From Nostoc sp. C052 (lineage in GTDB: Bacteria > Cyanobacteriota > Cyanobacteriia > Cyanobacteriales > Nostocaceae): a DNA stretch of 64,000 nucleotides. Below, one piece after another: positions 45,008 to 55,300 of this stretch. Positions within the stretch are counted from its first letter, which is position 1. Every line of letters starts with the position of its first letter. The stretch covers positions 3,038,001-3,102,000 of the forward strand of contig NZ_CP040272.1 in NCBI RefSeq assembly GCF_013393905.1, read 5' to 3'. The notes beneath the pieces are model-generated. The model did no database searches. It was given only the letters and a program-made list of their open reading frames with translations, and had not been told where the DNA came from. The position numbers and the translations under genes were made by a program.

Positions 45008-45283
45008 ATGAACGATCGCACAAAGGCTCTTCAGGCTCTCGCCGCTGAACGTTGGCGGATATCCCTGATTCTCAGTGGAGCCATGATGTTTATTTACTTC
45101 GGCTTTATCCTATTAATCGCGTTCAATAAGCCCCTGCTGGGGTCATTAGTATTGCCTGGTCTGAGCCTGGGAATTTTACTAGGGGCGCTGGTAATTGTCT
45201 CAGCATGGGTATTAATTTTTATCTACGTGCGTTGGGCAAATAGCAGTTACGACGACCAAATCGCAAGGCTGACACGTAAGTGA
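45008..45283 (+). CDS. DUF485 membrane protein (YjcH-like)
   Basis: 91 residues with two membrane helices: ISLILSGAMMFIYFGFILLI, and LVIVSAWVLIFIYV preceded by LPGLSLGILLGAL. It ends in a short basic tail. DUF485 proteins are regularly encoded just before ActP-type acetate symporters, as YjcH is in Escherichia coli, and are thought to assist them. AAAGGAAG lies six to thirteen bases before the ATG. actP begins 204 bases downstream on the same strand. Confidence 0.85.
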   Translation: MNDRTKALQALAAERWRISLILSGAMMFIYFGFILLIAFNKPLLGSLVLPGLSLGILLGALVIVSAWVLIFIYVRWANSSYDDQIARLTRK

Positions 45284-45289
45284 AAATTG

Positions 45290-45420
45290 GGTATGGGGAT
45301 GAGGGGGTAGGGGCAAGGGAGCAGGGAGCAGGGGAAGAGAAATGTGGGGAGTGTGGGGGATAAGACTTCTTCCCCATCCTCCCACACCTCCCACACCTCC
45401 CACACCCTGCCGCTCTGCCT
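45290..45420. repeat. G-rich and C-rich repeats inside the DUF485-actP unit
   Basis: AGGGAGCAGGGAGCAGGGG-type copies (45318-45336) and GTGGGGAGTGTGGGGG (45343-45358). They are followed by three copies of CCTCCCACA (45377-45405). The two halves can fold into an imperfect stem. The array separates two genes expected to be co-expressed. Confidence 0.6.
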
Positions 45421-45487
45421 CTTTTTAATGCCCAATGCCCAATAGCAATTTATAGTCCCAAATTCAAAAATACTAAACCAAAAAAGC

Positions 45488-47056
45488 ATGAATAGTGTGT
45501 GGTTCAATCTGCCACTGGCGGCGGATATTACTAGTCTTGGTCACTTTAACCCGTTAGCGATCGCTTTCTTTTTTCTATTTGTTATCAGTTCTTTAGGCAT
45601 TACCTATTGGGCGGCAAAGCTCACCAAAAATACGGCGCAGTTTTATACAGCTGGCGGTAAAATCAGCGGTTTCCAAAATGGGCTGGCCCTAGCAGGAGAC
45701 TTCATGAGTGCAGCTAGCTTTTTAGGTATCGCTGGACTGGTGGCACTCAACGGCTTTGATGGCTTGATTTATTCTATCGGCTTCCTGGTGGGCTGGCCGA
45801 TTGTCATGTTCTTAATTGCCGAACCACTACGTAACTTAGGTAAATACACTTTTGCTGATGTAGTGGCTTATCGCTTGCAGCAAAAACCTGTACGTATCGC
45901 CTCTGCGATTGGAACGCTGGTAGTAATTAGCTTTTACTTAATCGCCCAGATGGTAGGTGCTGGTGAACTAATCAAACTATTATTTGGCTTTGATTATGAA
46001 CTAGCTGTGGTCATTGTCGGTTGTGTGATGATGGCTTATGTGATTTTTGGTGGGATGATTGCCACCACCTGGGTACAGATTATCAAAGCAGTTCTGTTGC
46101 TCGGCGGAACTATCTTACTAGCTATTTTGGTACTGGCACAATTTGGCTTTAACCCACTTGCTCTTTTCGCTGCTGCATCTGCGAAGTATACAGGTGTATT
46201 AGCTCCGGGCAAACTGGTTTCCAACCCCTTGGATGCTATCTCTTTGGGACTGTCGTTGATGTTCGGCACTGCTGGATTACCTCACATCCTAATGCGTTTC
46301 TACACAGTACCCGACGCCAAAGCAGCACGGCTCTCTGTTACTTATGCCACAGCTATTATTGGCGTTTTTTATCTCCTTACCTTCATCCTGGGTTTTGGTG
46401 CGATGGTGCTGGTAGGTAAAGATGCGATCGAGAAAATTGGTACTGGTGGTAACATGGCCGCGCCGATGTTGGCAGAATTTCTCGGTGGTGATGCTTTCTT
46501 AGGTTTTATTGCGGCTGTTTCCTTTGCAACGATTTTGGCGGTTGTCGCTGGGTTGACACTCTCAGGTGCAGCTGCATTGTCCCACGATTTATGGGTGAAC
46601 GTGGTGCGATCGGGTCATGCTGACGAGTCAGAACAACTGAAAGTGGCTCGCGGTGCGACAATGCTTTTGGGATTGGTGGCGATATTCTTGGGTATCTTGT
46701 TTAAAGGTCAAAACGTCGCTTATATGGTAGGTTTAGCATTTGCGATCGCAGCTAGTGCAAACTTCCCAGCATTGCTCTTATCAATGCTTTGGCGACGCTT
46801 CACTACTAACGGTGCGGTTGCGAGTATGTTAGTAGGTACTGTCTCCTCTTTAGTACTGATTTATTTGTCGCCTACGATTCAAGTAACGATTCTTAAGCAC
46901 GCTTCTGCACCCTTTCCACTGAAAAATCCTGGATTAATCAGTATCCCACTGGCGTTTATTGTGGCGATTGTCGTTTCCCTATTGAGTACTGAAGAGCAAG
47001 CACAGGAAAAATTTGCGGAAGTTGAGGATCGTATTCACATTGGTTCTGGGATGTAA
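45488..47056 (+). CDS. actP: Cation:acetate symporter (SSS family)
   Basis: 522 residues with about 13 membrane helices, of the solute:sodium symporter family. ActP imports acetate and related short carboxylates with a cation. Marks: AQFYTAGGKISGFQNGLALA, GDFMSAASFLGIAGLVAL, GLPHILMRFYTVPDAKAARL (a hallmark of ActP), and VSFATILAVVAGLTLSGAAA. The preceding DUF485 gene supports the call. Length is slightly under the usual 550. The N-terminus MNSVWFNLPLAADITSL may be a cleaved or short exposed segment. Substrate could also be pyruvate or propionate. Confidence 0.88.
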   Translation: MNSVWFNLPLAADITSLGHFNPLAIAFFFLFVISSLGITYWAAKLTKNTAQFYTAGGKISGFQNGLALAGDFMSAASFLGIAGLVALNGFDGLIYSIGFLVGWPIVMFLIAEPLRNLGKYTFADVVAYRLQQKPVRIASAIGTLVVISFYLIAQMVGAGELIKLLFGFDYELAVVIVGCVMMAYVIFGGMIATTWVQIIKAVLLLGGTILLAILVLAQFGFNPLALFAAASAKYTGVLAPGKLVSNPLDAISLGLSLMFGTAGLPHILMRFYTVPDAKAARLSVTYATAIIGVFYLLTFILGFGAMVLVGKDAIEKIGTGGNMAAPMLAEFLGGDAFLGFIAAVSFATILAVVAGLTLSGAAALSHDLWVNVVRSGHADESEQLKVARGATMLLGLVAIFLGILFKGQNVAYMVGLAFAIAASANFPALLLSMLWRRFTTNGAVASMLVGTVSSLVLIYLSPTIQVTILKHASAPFPLKNPGLISIPLAFIVAIVVSLLSTEEQAQEKFAEVEDRIHIGSGM

Positions 47057-47076
47057 TTTTGTTAACGGACAAAGAA

Positions 47077-47199
47077 GGCGAATAGAATTCGCGTCTACAC
47101 AAACAAAGTCCGCCTGCGCGGACTAAGAAACAAAATTGAGGATTTTTAATTTAACCCACGGAGGTGGGTTTTGCCTGTGTAGTCGCGGTTTCTAACCGC
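47077..47199. repeat. MITE-like dispersed repeat, copy 2
   Basis: Complete copy of the element at 45-147 (opposite orientation). It has imperfect ends of about 23 bp: GCGAATAGAATTCGCGTCTA at left and TAGTCGCGGTTTCTAACCGC at right. Inside are two hairpins, GTCCGCCTGCGCGGAC and AACCCACGGAGGTGGGTT. It lies between convergent actP and the TPR lipoprotein gene. Confidence 0.7.
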
Positions 47200-47230
47200 A
47201 CTTTTAATGTTAAATTGACTTGGCTTTTCC

Positions 47231-48073
47231 CTACTGTCCAAGTTCTTTGATGTTATTCATCACTTGTTGGTATAAGTCGTTGTTACCTTGACTTTGAAAA
47301 ATGTTTGCTGCTTGTTGTAAGTCTTTGAGTGCCCCTTGTTTGTCTCCATTGGTGGCGCGGGCATTTCCCCGATTATTGTAGGCAGGGGCAAAGTTAGGAT
47401 TGAGGCGAATGGCTTGATTATAGTCTGCGATCGCACCCTTAGGATCTCCATTGGCAGCACGGGCATTTCCTCGGTTATTATAAGCGATCGCATATCTGGG
47501 GTTGAGGAGAATTGCTTGACCAAAATCGTCTATTGCCCCTTTTTTGTCTCCATTGGCGGCGCGGGCATTTCCTCGGTTATTGTAGGCTTCGGCATAGTTG
47601 GGATTGAGTCGAATCGCTTCACTGTAATCTTTGACTGCTTCTCTGTTACCTCCTAATGAGGCGCGGGCATTTCCTAAGTTATTGTAGGCTTCAGCGTCGT
47701 TAGGGTTGATGCGGAGTGCTTGATTGTAATCTGCGATCGCTTTTTCTTTGTCTCCCAAATCGAAGTAGGCTAATCCCCGGCCGTTGTAGGCAGCGCCATA
47801 TTGAGAATTTTGACTAATTGCCTTACTATATGATGCGATCGCAGCTTGTAAGTCGCCATTTAAATGCTGATTCTTTCCCTGAAGATAGAATTCTCCACCT
47901 CTGGAAGTTGTAGCTGAACGACGGCTAGGTTGACTGACTCCTATTTCTGTCACCAACACATTGTCATTCTTACTACAAGAAATACTGCTAGTTGCAGCCA
48001 ATGTAGTAAAAATAGCTATGGTAAATAAAGTATTTACCCTTGTTCGCTTTTGCCCAAATAAACGCCGTCTCAT
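47231..48073 (-). CDS. TPR-repeat lipoprotein
   Basis: 280 residues. The N-terminus is export-like, with a hydrophobic run and a possible lipobox SSISC near residue 33. After it come six tetratricopeptide repeats in register, each about 34 residues (for example AEAYNNRGNARAANGDKKGA with IDDFGQAILLNP). The middle repeats are nearly identical, also at DNA level, suggesting recent duplication or gene conversion. Likely a periplasmic or outer-membrane-facing scaffold. The last repeat is followed by a short helical tail. Partner unknown. Confidence 0.82.
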   Translation of the reverse strand: MRRRLFGQKRTRVNTLFTIAIFTTLAATSSISCSKNDNVLVTEIGVSQPSRRSATTSRGGEFYLQGKNQHLNGDLQAAIASYSKAISQNSQYGAAYNGRGLAYFDLGDKEKAIADYNQALRINPNDAEAYNNLGNARASLGGNREAVKDYSEAIRLNPNYAEAYNNRGNARAANGDKKGAIDDFGQAILLNPRYAIAYNNRGNARAANGDPKGAIADYNQAIRLNPNFAPAYNNRGNARATNGDKQGALKDLQQAANIFQSQGNNDLYQQVMNNIKELGQ

Positions 48074-48306
48074 AAGTTAATCTAAACTGCCATATTACCT
48101 AAATCGAATTAATACCAAAACCTAGATTTTAATTCTTTAACTCAATAATTATTTTAACTTTTAATAGACCTTTAAAGTTAATTGACAAAGTTCCCTAATA
48201 TCTTATAGATTTATCAGGGAAGGCACGAGAAAATAATTATTAAATTTCAAGATTTATTCTTTACAATAACTCTATAAATTCTGGCATTTGTAGCCTGATG
48301 AACAAT

Positions 48307-49227
48307 TTAATCATCCTCAGTTTCACTCTGTTGAGTTTTGGGAATTAGCCGCCAAGAGGTATTTTTGTCAATATCTACAGACAATTGTTCCAGATTTTGC
48401 CCTAAATCTTTTTGAAGTTTCTGAGTTAGTGTAATTGGAAAATCTAAATTAATACCTTGAGTTTGTGCTAGCCTTGCCAATTCGGTAAATGTAGCTTTGA
48501 TTGTAGTGCGCTCATAACTAGTCAGCTTGTAATCATAAGTTTCAGATATATTCTGAGCCTGCATAGCTTTTTTTATACGTTCTTGCAAATGCTCAAATTC
48601 TGAATTCAACAACTTCCATTGCTGCTCAACTTGTGAGTATTTGGTACTTAGTGATATTAAGTCTTCCGTTGCGGGTTCGGGGCTGGCTTGGGCTTGTAAT
48701 CGTAACAAGTTTAAGTGAATTTGAGCAAGATAAATACAATCTAAGTAAGCATACTCTATTTGTTCTTCAGTTAGGGGGCGTTTTCCCCAATCGCTTGTTT
48801 GTTCTTGTTTATCGATATTGTTAAAGCTACAAAGTGCTGTAGCTATAGTCTTGAGTTGGTAGTTGGGTAATGGTAACAGATAATAGGGAATTTTTTTTGC
48901 CATTTCCAAAGTGCAAGTAATATTTTTGGCTTTCTTGTTACCGAGAAGCTTTAGATCGTAACTGGCGTTGTGAAAAACTTTTTCAATAGCAGAATTTATC
49001 ATAATTTCTTCAATAAATTCAGCTATAATATCAGGCTGATCTAAGACATCTAAAAGATAGACGCGATCGCCACTCATATCTTGAGGATTATCTAATACCT
49101 GAATCAGTGACAGTCGGGGATTACGACTTTTATAGTCAGCTACTTCTGTATCTATCCACAGAATTTTAGCATTGGTATATTCAGCGACAATAGCACGAAT
49201 TTGGCTGGCGGAAGTAAGGTAGGGCAT
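48307..49227 (-). CDS. RNase D-like 3'-5' exonuclease
   Basis: 306 residues of the DEDDy exonuclease superfamily. The four acidic residues are visible: ILWIDTEVADY (Asp26, Glu28), VFHNASYDLKLL and YAYLDCIYLAQIHL (Tyr-x3-Asp). Such enzymes trim RNA 3' ends. The last 120 residues are a helical, partly coiled-coil extension (YSQVEQQWKLLNSEFEHLQE) rather than the HRDC domains of the Escherichia coli enzyme. Annotating it as RNase D proper is therefore cautious. It stands alone. Confidence 0.82.
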   Translation of the reverse strand: MPYLTSASQIRAIVAEYTNAKILWIDTEVADYKSRNPRLSLIQVLDNPQDMSGDRVYLLDVLDQPDIIAEFIEEIMINSAIEKVFHNASYDLKLLGNKKAKNITCTLEMAKKIPYYLLPLPNYQLKTIATALCSFNNIDKQEQTSDWGKRPLTEEQIEYAYLDCIYLAQIHLNLLRLQAQASPEPATEDLISLSTKYSQVEQQWKLLNSEFEHLQERIKKAMQAQNISETYDYKLTSYERTTIKATFTELARLAQTQGINLDFPITLTQKLQKDLGQNLEQLSVDIDKNTSWRLIPKTQQSETEDD

Positions 49228-49680
49228 TGGCTAATATTTCCTGATATTTAGGGCATTGTCAGTAAGCCATAGTTTTCTAAAGTAACATTTTGTTGGTAAG
49301 TTTGTTGAGACAGAATTGCAAAAACGCTCTTCGTTTGGAATTCGTCATAGACATCGCCAAACTGACTCAAATCTGATAATATCGAGTCACGACTGTAAAG
49401 CTGTACAGTCTCAGCTTAATAAAGCTCCTTAGCATCTGCGTTACAGATTGTATGTAGAGCTATACTGGTCAGCAACCGTTAGAAAAATTGAATTGGCGCT
49501 TTTCAAAAAACTGGCTGCAAAATCTTAGCCTCCAGAAATCGTCCAAGTTTCAATTTTAAGTAACCTGAGTGCTTGCTTGGGTACTTTTACTGCCTCATAT
49601 TTAATTGCTTTTTAACATCTGCTCCTCACCATGACACACACATTAACTAATTGCTTCAAGTACTCAATTCGGAGATGATA
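49228..49680. other. Intergenic, nothing recognised
   Basis: No gene or repeat recognised apart from a small inverted repeat, CTGTAAAGCTGTACAG, near 49393-49408. GGAG at 49671-49674 serves the next gene. Confidence 0.4.
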
Positions 49681-50154
49681 ATGAAAAAGCTAATTCCATT
49701 ACTAGTTAGTAGCATTTTGGTAGTTGGTACTTTTGGCTGTCAAGAGGCTCCTAAAACTGGTTCGGAAACTCCTAGCACTACTAATGAAGCCGCTCAAGCA
49801 CCAGCAAAACCAGCTTCTCAGACAAATCAAACTACGGATAAAACTACTGCCAAAATTCCAGCAACACAAACCACTCCTTTAGTAGCTAGTGCAGGCACTA
49901 AAGTTAAAACCAATGCTGAAAAAACCGCAGTAACAAAAACCAAAGGCGACTTAAAAACCGAAGTTAGTCAAAAGTTGAACAAAGGTTTACCAGGTAATAA
50001 ATTACAAGTTGAAAATAAAGAGGGTGAAATTATCCTCAAAGGCACAGCAACTTCTGCTGAAGAACTCAAGAAAGCTGAAACCTTGGCTAAAGAAGTTCAA
50101 GGTGTGAAGACAGTGAAGGTAGAAGCAAAAGTTGAAACTGTGAAAAAGCCATAA
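49681..50154 (+). CDS. BON-domain lipoprotein
   Basis: 157 residues from the ATG at 49681, ten codons into the longest frame. GGAG lies seven bases upstream, and MKKLIPLLVSSILVVGTFGC makes a standard lipoprotein signal with the lipidated Cys at 20. A Thr/Ala/Lys-rich linker of about 70 residues is followed by a BON domain: GDLKTEVSQKLNKGLPGNKL, GEIILKGTATSAEELKKAET and GVKTVKVEAKVE. BON domains bind phospholipid or wall surfaces. Likely attached to the outer membrane. A clear terminator follows. Confidence 0.85.
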   Translation: MKKLIPLLVSSILVVGTFGCQEAPKTGSETPSTTNEAAQAPAKPASQTNQTTDKTTAKIPATQTTPLVASAGTKVKTNAEKTAVTKTKGDLKTEVSQKLNKGLPGNKLQVENKEGEIILKGTATSAEELKKAETLAKEVQGVKTVKVEAKVETVKKP

Positions 50155-50202
50155 CAGAATAACTGAAGCTCTCAGCTAACAGTTAGATTCATCATCAAAG
50201 AT

Positions 50203-50240
50203 AAACAGGATTTACGTCTGCGTAAGTCCTGTTTATTTTA
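50203..50240 (+). terminator. Terminator after the BON lipoprotein gene
   Basis: AAACAGGATTTACG and CGTAAGTCCTGTTT pair with one wobble around TCTG and run into ATTTTACTT, 49 bases after the stop. Confidence 0.82.
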
Positions 50241-50716
50241 CTTAAATAAGGGTAAAAAATTGGTAAAATAAAATTCATCACCATAAATTTTAAGGGAAAA
50301 AATTGAACTACAATAGGCAAATCGATTTAAGAACTTGTAACAACTCGATTGAAGATTTAGAGCGAGTTATATCTAGTTTTGGCAATAATTGATACACAGA
50401 AGGATTCCCTTGCTGCATATAGACAAACTGGTAATCCATACCGTTAGTAGCACGCCCCAAACTGATGTTTGATTTTCTAGACTTTTGTAGGCATAAGTGA
50501 GCAACTGCGATAATCTTTCCAAAGCATTAAAACTACTATTTTTAGATTCAATTACTAGTATCCAAAAAGGCGTAGTTACTATTCTTTTTTGAGTCTTGCT
50601 AACAGCTAAAATATCCATCCGTCCTTTGATATTTGTATCTTCATCTTCTATAGAGATGTCAGCTATATTTTCTTCTAATGTAATTTTAATGCTGGACTGA
50701 TAGAAGAAACCAGTTA

Positions 50717-51887
50717 AGTAAGTCGGCATGGAAAAACCAAACTATGTAAAGATAAATAAATACGGAGAATATATCTACCGAGGTGACTGAGTATGGGCGC
50801 TCGTCTAAGGGTGTTCCTAAGCTATGAGCAAGATAAAACCCTGTTAAACCTAAGAACTGCGGATGTACCACAGAAAGTTAAAGACCGAGCAGAGGTCATT
50901 AGACTAAATGCACATGGCTGGTACGTAGAAAAAATAGCTGCTCATTTCAATTGGACTCCTCAAACGGTAAGAGAAATCTTACATAAATGGCGAAAACTTG
51001 ATTTAGAAGGGCTTTGGGATAACCCAGGTAGAGGAGGCAAAACCAAGTATAGCGAAGAGGATATAGTATTTTTGGAGGAATGTCTCAAAGAAGAGCCACG
51101 TACATATAACAGTCGTCAACTAGCTCAAAAATTAGAGAGAGATCGCTCTATTAAACTGAGTCCCGACAGATTAAGACGGGTACTCAAAAAAAGGGGGTTA
51201 TTTGGAAACGAGTCAGAAAGAGCCACAAAGGGAAACAAGACCCAAAAGTCCAAGAAATAAAGCAAGCAGACCTAGATATGTTAGAACTGTCTGCTGCTAG
51301 TGGAGAAATAGACTTGAAGTATTTGGATGAATCAGGGTTTTGTGCATGGAGCGAACCGGGTTACACCTATTACTTCCGAGGTGAGCAAAAACGACTAGAA
51401 CAAAGTAAACGTCGTGGTCGTAGATTAAGCATTATTGGATTTTTTCAACCAATAATCAGCTTTGTTTACGGTTTGGTTATTGGTGGTGTTGACAGAAAAT
51501 CTTATATCCAGATGATGGAGCAAGAAGCGGAGTCAGCCCAAAAGATCGGGCGCATCAGAGTAATAGTGCAGGACAACGGGCCGATACATCGATGTCTTCA
51601 GGTGCAGCAGTTATGGTCAAAGTGGGAACAGATGGGTTTATACATCTTCTTTTTGCCCAAATATTGCTCCGAAATGAATCCGATTGAATTGGAATGGCAA
51701 CACCTTAAAAAGGATGAACTAGCAGGACGAATGTTTGATGATGAGTTGGATCTTGCTTACGCAGTAATAGATGGTGTTCAAGCTAGAGGAGAAAGAGGAA
51801 ATTATAGGACACAACGTATTAAATTTAACTCTAATCTCTCTGGTTAAAATTTTGTTACATACTTATAAATTTTCCCGCCGACTTACT
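50717..51887 (+). mobile_element. IS630-family insertion sequence
   Basis: 1171 bp. The ends are AGTAAGTCGG and its complement CCGACTTACT, each preceded or followed by TA (50715-50716 and 51888-51889), the known target of this family. The inverted similarity continues through TA as GTTAAGTAAGTCGGC. The insertion splits a nuclease-like gene. Confidence 0.88.
50793..51847 (+). CDS. IS630-family transposase, two frames
   Basis: DDE transposase. Frame 1 (50793-51260) carries helix-turn-helix domains: VIRLNAHGWYVEKIAAHFNW and TPQTVREILHKWRKLDLEGL. Frame 2 (to 51847) has YLDESGFCAWSEPGY, IVQDNGPIHRCL and MNPIELEWQHLK, giving Asp, Asp and Glu. A -1 shift near A7G5 at 51186-51197 joins them: after LKK the product continues into WKRVRKSHKGKQDPKVQEIK, which is the family consensus. 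Many cyanobacterial IS630 elements are similarly split, so the shift may be programmed. The combined product is about 350 residues. Confidence 0.8.
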
Positions 51888-52121
51888 TAACTTCATTAAT
51901 GGTGCAAGAAAGAGAAATTTTATTTGTCCTTCAGAGATTTTACCCTCTGAGTAATATTCATGGTATATATTACGGATTACCTGTGATTCCTGATGCTCAA
52001 ATTCTGTGAGATTTGTTAGCAATAGCAATGATGTAAATGATTCATTTAACTGTTCTGTTAATTTTAGAAGGCTTTGAACATCTTTCAGACTAAGATTTCT
52101 TGCGTCTAAAGTAATTGTCAT

Positions 52122-52389
52122 TGATTTACCTTTTCCTCGTTTAACTCAAATAAAATTGGAATCAGTTTATTTAGTTGCTGTTGATGGTGTGCAATTAAAT
52201 TTCATGCTCATGCTAACTCTAGTAATATTGTAGTTTTCTCTGAACCACGATTCTCCTGACTTCCTTTGTCGTAGCCTGCGGCTTGCTGCTACGCGCGTCT
52301 ACGATAATCCTAAATTTCCCCTCTACCCTCTTGCGAATTTTTAATTAGTTGATACACTTGTTCTTCATTAGCCCAGTGAACCAGCGCCT
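52122..52389. other. smc upstream region with repeat
   Basis: Carries a GTAGCCTGCGGCTTGCTGCT-type inverted repeat at 52269-52303 and no gene. The smc start codon at 52390 has no strong RBS. Confidence 0.45.
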
Positions 52390-55300
52390 ATGGTGCATAT
52401 CAAGCGCGTGGAACTTACCAACTTCAAATCCTTCGGTGGCACTACTTCAGTCCCTTTGCTACCGGGGTGTACTGTCATATCTGGGCCAAATGGTTCGGGT
52501 AAGTCAAATATTTTAGATGCACTGCTATTTTGCCTCGGACTCTCCAGTTCTAAGGGAATGCGAGCCGATCGCCTCCCAGATTTGGTAAATAATACTCAAA
52601 CAGCTAAAGGACGCGCTTCTATTGAGGCTAGCGTCACTGTAACGTTTGATTTGTCGGATGAAATCTCATACAAAGACGCAAAGGCGCAAAGGAAGGAAAT
52701 AGAGGAGGTAGAGGAGGTAGAGGAAGTAGGGGAAGAAAATCCAAAATCCAAAATCCAAAATCCAAAATCGGCAGAGTGGAGTGTTACTAGAAGGCTAAGA
52801 GTTACTCACCAAGGGACTTACACCTCGAATTACTATATCAATGGTGAAGCTTGCACATTGACAGAATTGCATGGGGAATTAAGTAACCTGCGGGTTTATC
52901 CCGAAGGCTACAACGTTGTGCTGCAAGGGGATGTCACCAGCATTATCTCAATGAATGCGCGGGAACGACGGGAAATTATTGATGAATTGGCTGGGGTGGC
53001 GGCGTTCGATCGCAAAATTGTCCAAGCCAAATCAACTTTAGATGAGGTGAAGGAAAAGGAAGATAGCTGTCGGATTATTGAAACAGAATTAACTGCACAA
53101 CGCGATCGCCTTTCTCAAGATAGGGCGAAAGCTGAGAAATATCAAAAACTCCGCACGGAATTTCTCGCGAAACAATCTTGGGAAGCTGTTTTATCATGGC
53201 GATCGCTACAAGCGCAACAAGAAAAGTTAGTTCACGAAATTCAAACAGGCGATCGCAATTTCACTGAACTCACTACCCAACTCACAAACCTAAATTCCGA
53301 AATCGTTCAAAAAACTGCTGAACTTGAACAACTCAACGCCCATGTAAAAGCCTTGGGAGAAGAAGAACTTTTGGCGGTACAATCTACCCTTGCCACCCAA
53401 GAAGCAGAACGTAAGCAACTCCAGCGTCAGCTAACCGAATTACAAACAGCTTTCCAAGAAACTGCCAAACGTCTAACTCAGACTCAGCAAGAAATTCAAA
53501 AACACCGCCATTCCCTAGAAGAAATTGCCGAAACACACATTGTAGAGACGCGATTCATCGTGTCTTCCCAGCACCAAAGAAATGAAGCACAGCAAGCCTT
53601 AGAAACCTCCCGCGAAGCCGCCGCAGAAATCGCCTCAGCTTCGGAAGCGTGGGTACAGCAACAAACGGCATTCAACCGTCAAATTGAAGCTTTGCTGCAC
53701 ACCCTAGAACCGCAACGCACGGAACAAGCACAACTCAGGGAACGCAATAATCAGTTACAGCAGCTTATCCAAGAGCAAACTCAGTTAATTGAACGCGACG
53801 AACCGCTGTTAGCAGAAAAACAAACTGAGTGTAATCAAGTTGAAACGGAATTTAACGCCTCTAGCGAACCCATCCAAAATTTAGCTCAAAATCTCTCAGC
53901 CACAGAACAAGAACTGCAAATCCAACAGGAAACCCAAAAACGGTTACTTTTTGAACAACGCGAAAAACAACGCCAGTTGGATAAAATCGAGGCGCAAGCG
54001 CAAGCACAGCAAGAAGTTCAAGGAACTCAAGCGAGTAAAGTCATTTTACAATCGGGCATACCTGGACTTTGTGGCTTAGTTGTGCAGTTAGGAAAAGTGG
54101 AACCTCGCCATCAGCTAGCTTTGGAAATGGCTGCTGGGGGACGCTTGGGACATATCGTGGTGGAAGATGACAGCATCGCCGCCGCCGGGATTGAATTGCT
54201 CAAACAGAAACGTGCAGGGAGAGCGACTTTTTTACCACTCAATAAAATTCACGCTCCCAAATTTACTCAAGATGCAACACTGCGTTTTGCTAGCGGTTTC
54301 GTTAACTATGCTGTTAACTTAGTTGATTGCGATCGCCGTTACAAAGATGTCTTCAGCTATGTTTTCGGTAACACGGTAGTTTTTGCCAACCTGGAAGCGG
54401 CGCGGAAAAATTTAGGACTGTATCGCATCGTTACCTTAGACGGAGAACTTCTGGAAACTAGCGGTGCAATGACTGGTGGTAGTAACACCCAGCGTTCGTC
54501 CTTGCGGTTTGGCAATGTGGAAGCGGCGGAATCTGATGAAGCGATCGCTTTAAAAACTCGCTTAGTGGACATTGAACGGGTTTTAGAGCGTTGTACAGAA
54601 GCGATCGCAACTTTGTCAACCAAAACCAAAAAACTCACCCAGGAACTCACAGAATCGCGTCAGGCGCGGCGCGAACAACAGTTGCAATTGGAACAGTTAC
54701 AGAAGGATATTAAGAATTTAACAACGCAATTAGAGGGGACGCGATCGCAACTCGCCCAAAACAGCCAAAAGTTAGCCACTGCTCAATCCCGATTAGAAAT
54801 TTTAGAGCGGGAATTACCGGGACAAGAAAATGAGTTGCAACAATTGCGACACGCCTTAGCAGAGCTAGAAGCATCCCAAACTCCCAGTGAATGGCAACAA
54901 ATCCAGGCAACCATTAAAATTCAAGAGCAACAATTGCAACAACGTGAAACAGCGTTACGGGAAGCGGAACAAAGATTAAAAAATTTAGAAAATCAGCAAC
55001 AACGTTTGCAAGAAAAAATCCAAGAAGGGGAGGAGCGAATTAGCCAATATCATCACCAACAAGAGGCGCAACAAAATCAACTAAATACCCTCAGCACTCA
55101 GCACTCAGCACTCAGCACTCTCATCACCCAAACCCGTTTATCGTTGAGTGAAATGGAGCAGAATTTGGGCGAAGAGAAACAAAAACGCGACGCTACAGAA
55201 CTAGAAGTGCGATCGCATCTTTTGCGTCAACAACAATTGGAATGGGAAATCCAAAAACTCCAAGAAACTCAAGAGAAACGGCGCGAGGAACTAATTGCAC

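Larger units (their letters stand above)
50308..52121 (-). pseudogene. PD-(D/E)XK nuclease-like gene split by IS630
   Basis: The N-terminal part (51888-52121) starts MTITLDARNLSLKDVQSLLK. The C-terminal part continues at 50716 and below. Removing the IS at 50717-51887 and one TA gives PLMKLTGFFYQSSIKITLEE in one frame. The core fits a PD-(D/E)XK nuclease: IKGRMDILAV supplies Asp and PFWILVIESKN supplies Glu-x-Lys. Near 50450 a further one-base loss shifts the frame; the other frame reads ATNGMDYQFVYMQQGNPSVY and continues to the stop at 50308. The restored protein would be about 210 residues, like restriction-type R proteins common in Nostoc. Doubly broken, so inactive. Function of intact relatives is unknown. 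Confidence 0.8.

Noticed and set aside
45212..45507. Two overlapping minus-strand frames rich in Pro and Gly
   Set aside because: They translate the G-rich/C-rich repeat array between the DUF485 gene and actP.
47336..47656. 106-codon plus-strand frame
   Set aside because: Antisense shadow of the TPR repeats; its repeated peptide only mirrors those repeats.
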